64,000 bases of DNA, taken from assembly GCF_003945595.2 (NCBI RefSeq), contig NW_024104420.1:2106201-2170200 (forward strand), given 5' to 3'. Shown here one piece after another: positions 1 to 14,100 of this stretch. The notes beneath the pieces are model-generated. The model was given only the letters and a program-made list of their open reading frames with translations, was not told where the DNA came from and made no database searches. The DNA is from Pipra filicauda (lineage: Eukaryota > Chordata > Aves > Passeriformes > Pipridae). Each line of letters begins with the position of its first letter. The first letter of the stretch is position 1. A program made the translations under genes and the position numbers.

Positions 1-3000
1 TGAAAGAGTGAAGTGTGTTCATTATAATTCACTTTCAAACTCTGCATATCATCTGTGCATCCTTATGTCAGAAACCTGTCTGTTTCTTTTTCTCTTGGCT
101 TCTATTCTGTTACAGTGGAAATGCATGGCTTCATATTTTTCCTGAGAAACTGACTCCAAAGTATCAGGACAATTTGGGAATTATTAGTACTGAGTAGTGT
201 GTCCTTAATTTTCAGGGTGACTTTATTGAATGGAGAGAGATGCTTCTTGTGCTTTGGACAGATACTTTGCACTTCAAATAAAACAAATAGTTTTAGATCC
301 AGAGTTAAACTAAAAGTAGGTTCACTTAGGTTTTTTTGGGTTTTTTTCATAATTGGTTATGAATTGCTGCCATCATCACTATCAGTGTCAAGGGTTTGAG
401 CCCAGATATTTATGCATATCAGACAACTGAGATGAAAAGAATTTCCTGTTTTCTTTATAAGCAAAAGTACAAGAACCAGACTTGGAAGGAACAAAATGTA
501 ATTTGTCTTCAACTTCTTGTCTAAAGATATTCTTCTTGATAATTTTGAGTTCTTATGAGTAAAAGCTTATGTAGTAAAAGATTTCATGGCAGAATGCAAA
601 ACACTTCTTTGTTTTCTTTGTTTAAAAAAACCTCAGGGCTAAAAAAAGTTTCTTAAATACACATAAAATAGCATCCTATCTATACTTGTCCATTGTCTGG
701 AGTACTTCCTCTTCCCTTCCCACTAACTTCAAGGAGATTACAGAGAGTTTGCTTTTCAGACATTTGGCATTACATACATTGAATGTGTGACTGTTTCTTT
801 ATCTTCCATTTTCCCCTTAGATCTGTACCTATTAAATATGCATGGTGTTGTGTATGTGCAAACAAATGCTGACAGCTAACCATAGCATCTGACAGAAACT
901 GTGCCTTCTCTGAGAACTGAGTCTTTTATCTCTTTCCCCTTGAAATGGAAAGAATTTTTTGAGTCTCTGAGATGGTGAAAAGGTTTTTTCTTTTGAATCT
1001 AAAAACTGTATTCATTTATAAGTGGTTAGCCTGAATGCAAGGCCTAACTTAGAAAGGCTGAGCATCACTTACCCATTGGGAAGAGAGACTTTTAGACCAT
1101 CGGCATCTTTTCTCCTTCTGGATTTTTTTCTTTGAAACAAAAACCTACTGCTTCTGTCTTCTGTAAGATATGAAATGGAAAGCAAGTTCTTCTGAGGTCT
1201 GTTCTGTGATCAGTGTATCTATAGAAGTTTCATGATTTCAAGTTATTCAGGTACTACTTGTAACATACTGGCTTTTTTTGAATCACTGCAGTTTACTTCA
1301 TGCTAAGACTACTTTGAGTTTTCCAATTAGACTGGTGAAGCAAACACAGATTCTGTAAGAAATGGTTGCATACTGTAATTATATCCTTACAGGTCACTCT
1401 GTGAAAAACGAGTTTTCTACTCAAGATAACAAAAGAAAAAAGTAATGAAAATAAGAAAATTAATATTTTAGCTGCAGGACATTTTGTATGGAGAGCCTCT
1501 GCCCATGAACTCTTCAACATTTAAATCAATACAGTTTGAAAGACTCTCATACAAGTTGATATAATAACCTCTGAAATACTAATGATGAGTTATCACTTCC
1601 ACTGGGAAACTGTACTGGTCCCAAGCATAAAAGTGGTCATTTAAAATGTCTTTACTAAGCAGCACAGAATTCTGCAGAACTAAATCTCAAGTAGATCTGG
1701 CTCCCTAAATGGTAATTCCATCTTTTTTTAAAAGGTCAGCTCAATTAGATTTTGGCAAGATTGAGTCTTCAGTGTCTCTTATTATTTTCATCAGGACACA
1801 TTGGCTGGTAGTTTGCAAGTGTTCATGAGCAAAACAGGTTAGTAATACATTGGTACCACTACAAATAGATTGTCCTCATCACCGCATAGACAAAACACTC
1901 ATGAGAACTGTGCAATTCTTTAAGCACTAGTGGCATGATATAATGAAGTTGTATTCCATTAAGCACTTATATACAAGGGAGCAAAATGTCATCACCTGAG
2001 TGTGGCTGCATTTCTGTGATACAACCTCATCTGTTCCGTCAACTAGTTTTGTTCTGATCAATAAGCAGTTTTCTGTGGCCTTTCACTACTGTCAGATGTC
2101 ATTGAATGATGTAAATACACGTCAGAAACTAGAAACTTGACAGCTCACCTAGACTAAAGAGAGAACTGTGAGGAGGGGGTGTACTGCTGGGATAGACAGA
2201 AATGACAGCTGATGTCTGCTGTGTATAAATGATTTGATATTGCTACAGACAAGATTTTTCATAAGCGTGCAACAAAATGACTCTTACTTGTACAAGTCAA
2301 ATCATTCGAAAAGGCCGAAGAGAATAAAAAGGATTTTTATATTACAGGACAGCACTGAACAGAATGGCCTATTTACAAGTTACCTTTTATTTTATTCTTG
2401 TCTTTTGATACTAAATCTTGGTTCCTACTTTATGTTAAAATGAAGGAAGACCATGTAAATATTAAAAATGTTCTCCTAGGCAGTGTACAATAACTATTCA
2501 TTCTAACATACTCTTGCAAAGCATTAGCGAATTCAATATTTCACTACGGAATAAAAAAATGGAGGTGTTTTGGTTGGTTAGGTTGTTTTTCAATTGTGAA
2601 AAACTTTCGAAGTTGACAATAGAGGACTAAATATGAAAGTAGTTATATTCCATAGTGGGGAATTATAGCTGTAATGCGCAGGTTTTTGCTAACTTGAAGA
2701 GTTTTTTAATATACTTCATAATTCCAATGAAGATCAACTGCTGTAGGAGTTAGTACAAAGCAGAGAGAGCTTATTACTACTATAGTTGCTGTACACTGTC
2801 GAACATACTTGCTCCAATTTTAACCACTAGGAGTTTACAACACAAGTTCCAAAACACAGTTTTGTGGGAGAAAAGGAGGTTTCTGTAATAGGTGGTTGGG
2901 GCTAGATAAACATGTAAACTGTTTGAACAGGATCATTGTCTTTGGCCTTTTATCTTTGAGGGCTGGGTTAAACCTTCTCTGCAGTATAAACGTCTTTACC

Positions 3001-3295
3001 ATATTTGCTGCCATATAAGAAGCAAAATGTAGAAGGTATGATTTTGAAGAGAAACTAAATATACATTAGTAAAATGAAATCTGTTTCTAAAAAAAAAAAA
3101 AAACAAAGCCAGTGGTTTTAGTAATGTAAAGTAATACCTGCTGATGTGTCAACAGAGCGATCTGAACTCCAGCCTACTTGTAGTAGCAATGTCACTGATA
3201 CCAGGGTGCATTCCGTCTTGCTCTCCTGGCCATTGGCGAGACTGCTGAGGAGGTATCCCTGTGTGATGGTGCAGGCATGTGTATACAGGTGTGTA

Positions 3296-3843
3296 ATGAA
3301 GCTCTTCACCCCTCTGCTCCACTCTAGTGAGACCCCACCTGCAATGCTCCATCCAGCTCTGGGGTCCCTAGCACAGGATCTGTGGAGTACATTGAACTGT
3401 TGGAGCAACTCCAGAGAAGATACACAAAAATAATTAGATGAAACACTCTTCCTATGGGAGAAGGCTGAGAGAATTGGTATTGTTCAGCCTGAAGAAGAGA
3501 AGGCTCTGGGTAACGTTACTGCAGCCTTTCAGTACCTAAAGGGAGCCTACAAGAAAACTGAAGAGGGACTTTTTAACAAGGGTGTGTAGTGATAAAACAA
3601 GGGGCAATGGAATTAAACTGAGAGTAGGTTTAGATTAGATAGAAGGAAGAAATCCTTTATTATGAGGGTGGTGAGGCATTGGCACAGTTGCCCAGAGAAG
3701 CTGTGGATGTCCCATCCCTAGAAGTGTTCAAGGCCAGGCTGGATGGGGCTCTGAGCAAGCTGGTCTGGTGGAAGGTGTCCCTGCCCACAGGGAAGTTAGA
3801 ACTCCATGATCTTCCAACCCAAACCATTCTGTGATTCTATGAT
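3296..3843 (+). mobile_element. CR1 LINE 3' fragment
   Basis: The sequence follows the CR1 3' region: 'CTCTGCTCCACTCTAGTGAGAC', then a segment encoding the C-terminal end of the reverse transcriptase protein. It closes with 'AACCCAAACCATTCTGTGAT' and the terminal ATTCTATGAT at 3834-3843. It is 5'-truncated, as nearly all CR1 copies are, and has many substitutions and small indels, so it is an old insertion. It lies in sense to SNX24. The 5' boundary is approximate to about 30 bases. Confidence 0.9.
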
Positions 3844-6800
3844 ACCCATTTGAGTCTTTGCTACCTTAATAATATCATGCTTTAGTGTTCTTATCCACTA
3901 CACTGGAGCATAATTTGTATGAAGAAAATTTCAAGAGCCCTGAGATTTAATACTGTGCTTCTGCTGTGTCAGGTTTTGTGCATGTGCCATGAGGTCAATG
4001 CTTAGGTACTGAAGATTGGGTCTTCACCGGTTATTGGCCGTACTGCTCATATAGACGAGGATGTCTCAGCTGAAAGGCCTGGATTCAGAGCAGGTGTCAC
4101 AATTCCCATTGACTTCTGGAATCCTCAGTCAGGGCTCTCAGGTTACCATCACCTTTGCGTCTCTAAAGGGTTTTCTACAGGACTTTCAGACAGCAGTTGT
4201 CCTCAGCTGGAACACTTAGAACAAGTTTCTTGAAACTGGTATGAATCTTGCTCAAGAATAGACAAGCATAACCACTCTAAATTACATGCACTCCCTGATT
4301 TCTCAGACATCAGGTCATACCTGCACCTTTCCATTATATTGTTAGTTATTTAGAGTGGCTTACCTTGTGTTGTATACAGGAAATGGCCAGGTGTTTATCT
4401 GCCATTGTAAATTTGTAACAAGTACAATGGAATGTTAAGTAGGTGATGCTTACTGATGAATTGCTACTCTGCTAGCATACTTCAATTAATTTACTGTGTA
4501 TTATGAACTGTTCTTATGAAAGGGAGGCTGCTGGAAAGCTCTGTGTAGGCTGATGCTTATTATAAATAAGAAAATTATTTTGAGTTGATTTCTAATTTGG
4601 CTTATGAAGTCACTCAGAGCCAGTATTGCTGCCTTACAAATAAAAAAACATTGTCACTTTTTTTGATACAAAAAATAACCAAACAGCATTAGTGTGCTTA
4701 CAATAACTGTCAGAAAAAGAGTGATGTCAAGGGGTAGCTGTTAAGTGGGACTTTGGTAACTGACTTCATTGTGACCAGGATATTACCCACTTTTTTGTGG
4801 GGGGAAAAAGGGGAGGTAATTGACTTGTGGGATGGAGGAGATCATTGCAAAGCAGGAAAATTTTCTATATGCAGTCTTGTATGTCTGAACTTAAATCTTA
4901 TGAGTGGTTATTGAAATTCTCTAGAAGCTAGCAAGAGGGCTGTGCTGCAACTTAGTGTTTGCCTCTGCTTTAGAATATTTTATAGGTGTAGACCAATCTA
5001 CTGTGTGTTTTCTACTTTTTCTTTTAATTTTTACAAAATGAGCTTTATTTTACTTTGAATACTTAGTTTCTTATACTAGCAAGTGAGTTTATATGTCTCA
5101 TAGCCCAGTACACCACCTCCAAGTAGTGTAATCTCCAGAATATGTTGAAAATCCCCAAATGAACAGGGTAAAATGGCACTTTCCATTGTTCAAAATCCTA
5201 TTCTTGATCTGATATTTATAAGATTCTTCCTAGAGCTATTTCTGTAACAGTTCTGAAATACACTTGCAATTTTAATACCCTGCTCAGTGAAAAAAAGATT
5301 AAAACTCATTTGTGGTAACAGAGAGTTGTGAGGTTGTCCCAAACATACAGCAGTCTTCCATGGTATTCTTTTTTTTTCTCTGTTGTATTGTACATAATAA
5401 ACACATAGACAAATTTGTTTTCGTTTGGTTTTTTGTTGACTCTCTTTCTTTTTTTTAATTTACAGATTTTGCAGTGTTTCTGTCACTTCAACTTCTTGTT
5501 CCTTATTAAGACTTCAGAGATACAAACCAGTAGCTCAGTAATTGCTTTCTTGAATCTGCCTTTAATAATTACATTTAGTAAAGCTGTATCGAAAATTAGA
5601 AAGGCAGAGACTAATGGAAAACTAGATTTTTCACTGAATTAGAAAGCAAGACAATCCATATATTGACAACATTTCAAGTTGAAACAGATCAGGAAAACTG
5701 TTTTGGACTGTCTGTGCAAAGAGGCAAACACAGGCCTGATGTGCAGTGGCATCTGCATTTTATACAGGCAGAGAAACTATAAGAGATTTCATGTAAATAG
5801 GTGTCTTGAGAGGGGACAGTAGAAATCTGATTTGGAAGCAAGTCACTTGAGTTTTTTTTTAAGTCAGAGAACCTTTTTCTTCACATTAACCAAAGTCTAG
5901 AAAGTGCTAACTTTTCACTGATTAAAATACCTTGAAATGCAAGGTGGGGGAAGAGGAAACATATTTTAGGTTCTTATTTTAGTCTGGGCCATAATCTGTG
6001 GAAGAATGTTTGTGGAGGTTGGTATGACAGCACTGCAAGTCAGTTTCTATGAAGTGGATAGAAGACAGGAGGTATTGGGTCGTTGTTTAGTCATTACTGG
6101 GACTTTTCACCAAAAATGTAAGGCATTTGAATTCCCGTTTTAAGAACAAGGAAAAACATGAAAATTATTTTCAGGTGCCTGTTCCCAATATATTGAATAT
6201 TTTAAATGCCTCTTATTGCAAGCAGGCAATGTATATATTTATTGATTGATTTGTTTATGTATTAAGCACAGGGTGTTCATTAATAACAAGATGTTTTGTG
6301 GTACCTTAAAATTAAAAAAAAACAACCAAACAAAAAAAACCACCAAAAACTAAACAACTTTGAAATGTATACAGATCTGGCAGTATAAATCTATCATCTC
6401 ACAGTTGTATATTGTTAGTTGGATGTAAAAGCTTGTGCCTACAAGATGGTTGGTTTACTGTTTTGTTTCTCACATGCTTTCCTTTTTCATCTGGTAACTG
6501 AGATGGTTCTTGATGAGAAAGGTCATTCAGGTATCTTTGGGTCTTCTGTAGTGTTTTGAGATTAGTCTTTGCTTCAGTTATCTGCTAAATAGACACTGGA
6601 CCTAACAAAGGTTATTTCAACATCTTCAGCATTTTTGGAGACCCTTATTTTTAACCAACAGTACAGTTCCACTTCCACGCTGCACATTTAATAATAGTTT
6701 ACTTTCACATCATGATGCTCTCTTCTGCTGCTTTTTAGCATGCATTCACAGAATTGGGAAACTTTTGCATGAGTCTGTGCAATTTGCATTGGTGGGCATC

Positions 6801-7871
6801 AGTGGAGCATAGATCCTATGATTTTTATTACACTGTGGAGCAATTTTGATGAAGATGGAAAATGAGAGTTTTCCTTATGTAAATTTATACAGTTTGTTTA
6901 TTGGATATTACATTCATTTTACTGCAAAATGTTGCTGAACTTTCAGTTCAACGTAGGTTGATGACTTGAAGGATTTCAAAAAGGCTTCTCTAGGAACTTC
7001 GCCTTGAATCCTAATCACAAAAAATAGGATTAAATAGTAACTTTCACTGTGTTATATACATGTATTAATCAGTGTGTAATTTTAATTTTATGATTAATGA
7101 ATGCTGGTAATCTGATAAACTGTTTGACTAATCCAGAAACTTTTATGACACACGGAGAGCTCCAGTTATTGGTGGTGCTATAGGCAGTGTGCTGTACTGT
7201 GTAGTGATAAGAGCAATGAAGACATTGTTAGATCACCAGCAATCTAAGGAATTTCAGTCTTGTTTGTAGAACCCATAAAAGCTAATATTTTCCTTGTTTG
7301 GAATGGAAATAATAGAAGTGTAAGAAAGCACTTCCAATGTCACAGAGGAAATTGAGAGAACCAGAAAGGTGAGGCATGCTCAAGATTCCTTCCTAAGTCT
7401 CTGAAATTTCCATATGAACAAACCAGCATTTTTTGTAATTTTGGGTGGAATTTGTCAGTTGTGAATAAATTGCTGTTTGGACAGTAACTTCAGGACCTGA
7501 GGGTTTTTTTCCTGTATCTGGTGGGAAAGACAAAAGCTCTTAAAAAGACAAGTAGTGTGAATCTAATGGGAATATTTATTGTCTCCTATCCCACTACCGC
7601 CTTCAAAATATTGCAACAGGATCTTCACAGAAATAGCAGGTTCAGGATCTCATTTGATAAATTGGAAAAAATTTAACTTTTCAAAGTAGTTACTCTGCAA
7701 ACTTGAAGGGCAAATTACCGCTTGATTGCATAAAACTGTAAAACGTGTGACAGGAAAGTCATGAATGTATAACTGAGTCTTCTAACTGTCTTCCAAAAAA
7801 TGAGCATGGAAAAGGAAGCAATTTTTTTTTCCATCTTTTAACTTTTCCTCCTGCCTTGGAAAGAACTTTCT

Positions 7872-8012
7872 TAGGATCATAGAGTCAATTAGGTTGGCAG
7901 GGGCCCATGGAGGTCCAGGCACACTCCCCCCACCACTCCTGCTTAAAACAAGGCCAATGTAGATCAGATTGTGCAGGGTCATGTCCTATCATGTTTTGGC
8001 TTTCTCCACTCC
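7872..8012 (-). mobile_element. CR1 LINE short 3' fragment
   Basis: From 7873 the + strand reads AGGATCATAGAGTCAATTAGG and then TTGGCAGGGGCCCATGGAGG, the reverse complement of a CR1 3' end. It continues with 'CTGCTTAAAACAAGGCCAAT' and 'GGTCATGTCC', typical of one CR1 subfamily. It is divergent, and the inner boundary is uncertain. Confidence 0.75.
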
Positions 8013-9894
8013 CTCTTGGGCCCCCGGCTCCAGTGGCTGTGTAATATACACTTTCTGATGAAACTTTTAAATAGGCCAAAGTTGGCACCAGATCTGGTGA
8101 TAGTCTTATTTTTCTGGAAAAATTGGGTGAGCTTTGCATGCAGTGATTTTTTTATTGGTTCTTTAAAAGGAACGGATGGAAGATTTGATAGAAAATATTC
8201 TTTTCAAAGAAATATATGGAAATAGAATTAGAATAATTGAATATTAAAATAAAAATATATGGGAATAGGGCTTGGGCTTTTAACTCAGGCCTTTGAATCT
8301 TTCCCAATCACAATGCTCTAAGTAGATTTTTCTAGAGAAAAGCATGAAATACATTGTTCAACATTGTGAAGTATTTGGATTTTTGATCTAAAAGTGACCA
8401 TAATGTTACTATTTGCCTTAATCTCGAGGCCATACTTTTCCGTACATATGTTTTCCTGCCTTTTTAAATGTTTTTTTTTAGTTCTAACATGGAAAGAGTC
8501 CCTAAGGATGTAGCCCCTTTGTTCACATGTTGCTACAACACTGTCAGTCCCACATGCTGAGCTAAGGGGACACTCAGTGGGGAAAAGGAGTGTGTGACAG
8601 ATACTCCAAGTGGGTGTGTGCAGGGATGCTGGGTTGCATTGTGTGAAAAGCTTAAATGACACTGTGAACATTTAAATTCACAGCCATTGTTTCCTAGTGG
8701 TTTTCCCTTTTTCTTCTTTTAACCCTGATCAGTCAACAGAGAATAAATATATAATTTGTATAAGTACTACCCCAGACATATGACCAATGGATGTGGTGCT
8801 TTTAGGTCCCTAATACAGATTTCTAGACTAAGAGGTGCTTAAATTTTTGTCATCCAGCTGCTCGACCAGCAGTGGAGGGAGGGAGAGGGGTGCTGTGTTT
8901 TACCAAAGGGTTTTCAGAGCAAGTAAATGCAATGACATACGTTTCTGATTCATATGCAACAAAATTGTGGATTCCCTTTAAGGTTATAGTAGCAGGAGTA
9001 CTTCAGACTAAAGGCCTTTCCTCTTGCTCTTTCTGCTTACTTTAAGGGTAATGCAGCATGGTATTTTCAGGTGTCGTTTCCCTGTGCCATAGCACAGACT
9101 CCTGTCCAGCATCTCTTTCTTGTAAAAACTTTAAAATGTGCTCCAGCTGTTTTTCTGCTCCCTGACATCATAGCTGCTCCTGAACTCTAGAAAAAGAGTT
9201 CTGTAGGCCTGAAATTTGCCCTAACTTTGTGGAGATGCCTTAAACTTTTGGTCAGGTCAGACACACTGTAAAAATAACAGAGCACAAGCAGTGCTGATAC
9301 TATTGGAAAACCTGCATTATGCACATAATTCTGTGCAAAGTTTTGTTAGGAGTTAGGCAGTTTTCCAGAAGTTTATGAGTTGGCCAAATTTGCCTCCCAG
9401 ATGTCTTCCTGGTCTTCTTGTCCACATCTTGGAGGCATTTGAGTGAAATGGTTTGGGTTCTGTTTTGGATTGAGTTTTGGGGTTTTGATTGGGTTTTTTG
9501 GCATAGGTGAAGTAAAATATATTTTACTTTAAGTATGTGTTTGGACTGTCTCAGCTGTAACTTTCTAAAAATATTTTCTTTCTGGATCACATACCTGATA
9601 CAGAAAATCTAAGCCCAAAAATTAAAGGTTGGCAAAACTATAAGTAACTGAGAACAGTCTTGTAATGGAAAATATTAGATTATTGTAATTGCTCCTGGCA
9701 CTGCCATTGACTCCTATAATGCATTTTATTAAATTACCTCCATCTCAGGTCCTCTTCAGATGTTATTGAGATGTTAATAAAAAATAACAGTAGTGTGTCT
9801 AAGCTGCAGCATGAAGCAGGAGGGTCAGGAGTTAGCTGATGCAAGGTGAATGTCCCCCTTCATTACCCCTTTAGATTTCTTACCTGTGAAAAAT

Positions 9895-11165
9895 ATAGAA
9901 TCATAGAATAGAATCATAGAATCAGCTGGGTTGGAAGGGACCTCTGAGATCATCAAGTCCAACCCTTGATACGCTACTGCTGCAGTTGCTAGACCATGGC
10001 TCTAAGTGCCACATCCAGTCTCTTTTTAAAAATCTCCAGGGACGGAGAATCCACCACTTCCCTGGGCAGCCCATTCCAATGTCTGACCACCCTCTCTGTA
10101 AGGAAATTCTTTCTAATATCTAACCTAAACCTCCCCTGGCACAACTTGAGACCACACCCTCTTGTCTTGCTGATAGTTGCCTGGGAAAAGAGACCAACCC
10201 CCACCTGGCTACAACCTCCTTTCAGGAAGTTGAAGAGAGTGATGAGGTCTCCCCTGAGCCTTCTCTTCTCCAGGCTGAACAGCCCCAGCTCCCTCAGCCT
10301 CTCCTCATAGGATTTGTGCTCGAGTCCCTTCACCAGCCTCGTTGCTCTTCTCTGGATCTGCTCCAGCACCTCAATATCCTTCCTGAACTGAGGGACCCAG
10401 AACTGGACACAGTACTGCAGGTGTAGCCTCACCAGTGCTGAGTACAGGGGAAGAATCACTTCCTTGGACCTGCTGGCCACACTGTTCCTGATCCAGGCCA
10501 GGATGCCCTTGGCCTTCTTGGCCACCTGGGCACACTGCTGGCTCATGTTCAGCTTCCTGTCAATCCAAACTCCCAGGTCCCTTTCTGTCTGGCTGCTCTC
10601 CAGCCACTCTGTCCCAGCCTGTAGTGCTGCAGGGGGTTGTTGTGGCCAAAGTGCAGGACCCGGCACTTGGCCTTGTTGAACCTCATCCCGTTGGGATCAG
10701 CCCAACTCACCAGCCTGTCCAGGTCCCTCTGCAGAGCCCTCCTGCCTTCCAGCTGATCAACACTCCCCCCAGCTTAGTGTCATCTGCAAATTTGCTGATG
10801 ATGGACTCAATCCCTCATCAGTAAAGATATTAAACAGAACTGGGCCCAACACTGATCCCTGGGGGACACCACTAGTTGGTGGTGCTGCCAACTGGATGCA
10901 GCCCCGTTCACCACCACTCTCTGGGCCCGGCCCTCCAGCCAGTTCCTAACCCAGCACAGTGTCCCTGTCCAAGCCATGGGCTGTAGCTTTTTCAGGAGAG
11001 TGCTGTGGGAGACGGTGTCAAAGGCCTTGCTGAAGTCCAGGTAGACTAAATCCACAGCCTTCCCCTCATCCACCAGGCGGGTCACCTGATCATAAAAGGA
11101 GATCAGGTTGGTCAGACAGGACCTGCCCTTCCCAAACCCACGCTGGCTGGGTCTGATCCCTTGAT
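9895..11165 (-). mobile_element. CR1 LINE, 1.27-kb 5'-truncated copy with broken reverse transcriptase frame
   Basis: This is the longest CR1 copy in the window. The 3' end (low coordinates) is a short tandem of ATAGAATC-type units at 9895-9922, then GGTTGGAAGGGACCTCTGAG. On the minus strand the RT palm motif A (VYLDFSKAFDTVSH) lies in the open frame 11247-10807. The catalytic FADD box is at 10790-10779, and the C-terminal region ([33 protein letters not shown]) lies in the frame 10666-9989. These three segments are in three different frames, so at least two frameshifts inactivate it. The FADD residues themselves are intact, so the copy is younger than the one at 49.8-50.8 kb. The 5' truncation is near 11165. 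Confidence 0.95.
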
Positions 11166-14100
11166 GTGAGTGAAAGCAATGGTAAGCAGAGACAGAGACT
11201 GTATAGAAAGATGAACAGTTGCTTGCTGAGGCATTTGAAGATAACATGAAACCTCAATCACCTGTAGGATAGGATAAGTTGCATTTTTTTCTGACCTGTA
11301 AACAGAGAAGTGACAATTTCTATAAATACATAGGAGAATCAGTTTTTGCTGCAACTAAGAACTTAGAGTAAACTGAGCAGTTTACATTCCTTCTGCAGGG
11401 AGGCACTGGAGTTCTACAATAATAGAACCTTTGTAAAAGAAAAATATTTGAAAAAAATTATTTATGGCAGTGTGTTGTGTGACAAGAAATGGCACTAGTT
11501 TTTCTCTTCAGTACAAAAGGTGAGAGCCAGGAAAATGCTGGAATTTGATCACTAAGTTCATAATAAAACAAAAAGAAAATTTGAAACCTCAGAATAAGGG
11601 AGATGCTGTGACAGTATCATGTTGTACCTGTAAGACTTCTTATTAGTATCTGTAATTTTTTTCCTTGATAGTATTTATTAATTTGTCCAACTGAATTTAG
11701 TCTGTATGTATTTAAATAGGTGACTTGATTGGTATCTGTAGGTGATGAACATCAAGAGTTTTCTAGTGCAATAAATGAGTATTTCTTTTACACCCAAGAA
11801 CCCAGGACATAAAATGTGACTCAAGTTTCAGCTAAAATGACTATATGGATAATGTTTCCTCGCGGTGCTGTTTTTAGGAATCTACTAGCTTTTTTTATTG
11901 GAGTGTTCAAGTGAAGTTAGTTCCTTAGTCATCTGTGCTTGGCTGTGTCTTTATATTTTTTCTTCATTGAATAAAAGGCAGTCATACATTTTTACACCTG
12001 TTAATAGTATTATTTGATTCTGATACTTCTAGTTAACATTTGAAGAGATTGGCACATTGTTATCTTCAGTTCAAGCAGCAAACAGCAGGTAGAACATTTA
12101 GCACAATTTTCAGTCATCTGTGTTCTGTTGCTTTGTTTGCAGTATGCATGCTTTTATTTCCACTTTTCCAGCATCAGACTCATTTTATAACTTCTTTAAA
12201 ATCTCTCTGGTATGTGTTGGATACATAATATCTTATCTGGCTGAATACATGTTCAGGCATGTAATTACTTGATGTTTGTCTCACCATATTCCAAGTGATT
12301 GAGAGACCAGTTGCAAAATAACATAATTCTCACTGAATCAATTTTCATGTCTTTGAAATGATAAATATGTAATTGTACAACCAGTGTTCTCTGATAGGTT
12401 ATTCAGTCTTGAATTGCTAAATTGCTAATAGGTTGCTTTAATTATATATATTGTACTGGATATTGGTTTGTGTTAGTATTTCTTCTGCCTTTGAGCCTAT
12501 ACAATCTGTTGACATAATTGTACTGGAGGTAGTCTCTGTAAGCGGTTTAAATGTTGCCTTTTCCCAGGCATGGCTTTTAAAGTCAGATTCTATGTTGCCT
12601 TAACTCTTCCACTATTGCCAGTATAGTTCTCTGCCTGAAGTATCTGTGATTTACCTACATTCCGTGTTTTATACTGTAACTCAAAGGAAAGCAAATTAGG
12701 AAATATTTTTCTCTCTTCCCTGTGTTATTCCCTTATGTTATTCCCTTATATCCAAGCCGTACTCTGAACTTTACACTCACCCTGCTCCTTTTGCAGGATA
12801 CTTGGACCTCGCTGACTGCAGTTCCCACAGACATACCTGGGATAGAGCCAGGCTAGCAGTGAGCTTTGTCCAAACTTTGCCATGAGTTTTGCAGTGTGTG
12901 CTGCCCATGCTGCCGCCACCATTAATGTTGCCACCAGTACCTGAGCTATCTTATATCTCGCTCAGGAATATCTACATTCACTGTAGAGTCAACTATTTAT
13001 ATTGTAGCCAACTACAATATGAATGCTCTGTTAATCACACCATGTAAATTCCGAAGCTTAAAAATTTAAATCTTATTTGGGCATAATAGTATGTTATTAC
13101 TTTTGAGCAGTGTTTGTGGTAGCTGCTGTTGCATTTTCTTCAGCAGTTGCACAGAGTTTGTCGCTTCCATTCTCTTCACCTTTCTTGCATGTGAAAGATC
13201 TGGTTTTTTGCAGCTGGATCCGTCGATAACCACATCCTGGTAACCTGTCTAAGGTCTTGTCTCAGTCACAGCAGGCTTAGTCCAGTAAGAAATGAAATTG
13301 TCTTATATCTATTTGAGCTTATTTCTTTGTCCTGCTTTGAATTACCATTCAAAGAGATTGACCTGGCAAGGGAACCCTTTAGTGAGCAGGATGGCATTCT
13401 TTGGTAAATTAATGTGATGACTCTTCTTTCCAGTAGCAGGTGCTGATGTTTGAAATAGCATTGTCAGTTGAATGCAAGTATAACACAGATGGCAGGCAAT
13501 AGGAGAGCTAATTTGGTTTCCATTTTGGAAGGCAGACCAATGCTAATTTAATGAAAGTTTGGATGATTTAACTCTTTGAAAGGAAGTGCCTGAAAATGTT
13601 ACATAGATCCTGACTGCTCATCTTTGTTACTAACAGAATAGCATTTGAATCCTCCATTTTGTGACTGAAGATAGGCTAATCCCAATATTTAAATGTAATA
13701 TATGAAGGATCTTTGCTAAGCTGCACAGACATTTAGAAAAGCTACCTCCTTTGACTACTGCTCTTAAAAATTTATTTGGATGAACTACTTATGTGGACAG
13801 GTAAAGAGGAGCAGAGGCTTCTCTGATAGATTACTGCAGAGACCCTAATAAGAGATGACGCAAGGTGGATATACATTATTTCTTTGCCCTGGTATTTAAT
13901 CACCATGAAGAATGTGGAGCTTGTTTTTAATAGTTTGTGTATATGGTATCTTGACTGTTGTGTTTCATGTACGTATGTTTTGTTAGTCACTAGCAAAGGA
14001 AAAGGCTGATTTCATATACCATGGTGGACATAAGATGGAAAAAGAGACAGTAGAAAGTCAGCTCCTTTGAAATACTCATCACCCTGCTGCTTGTATACTT

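Noticed and set aside
8318..8671. 117-codon open frame on - strand
   Set aside because: No domain, and no exon-like boundaries agreeing with a gene; AT-rich intron.
12746..12934. 62-codon minus-strand frame with an Ala-rich start
   Set aside because: Short, no motif, and not flanked by exon-like signals.
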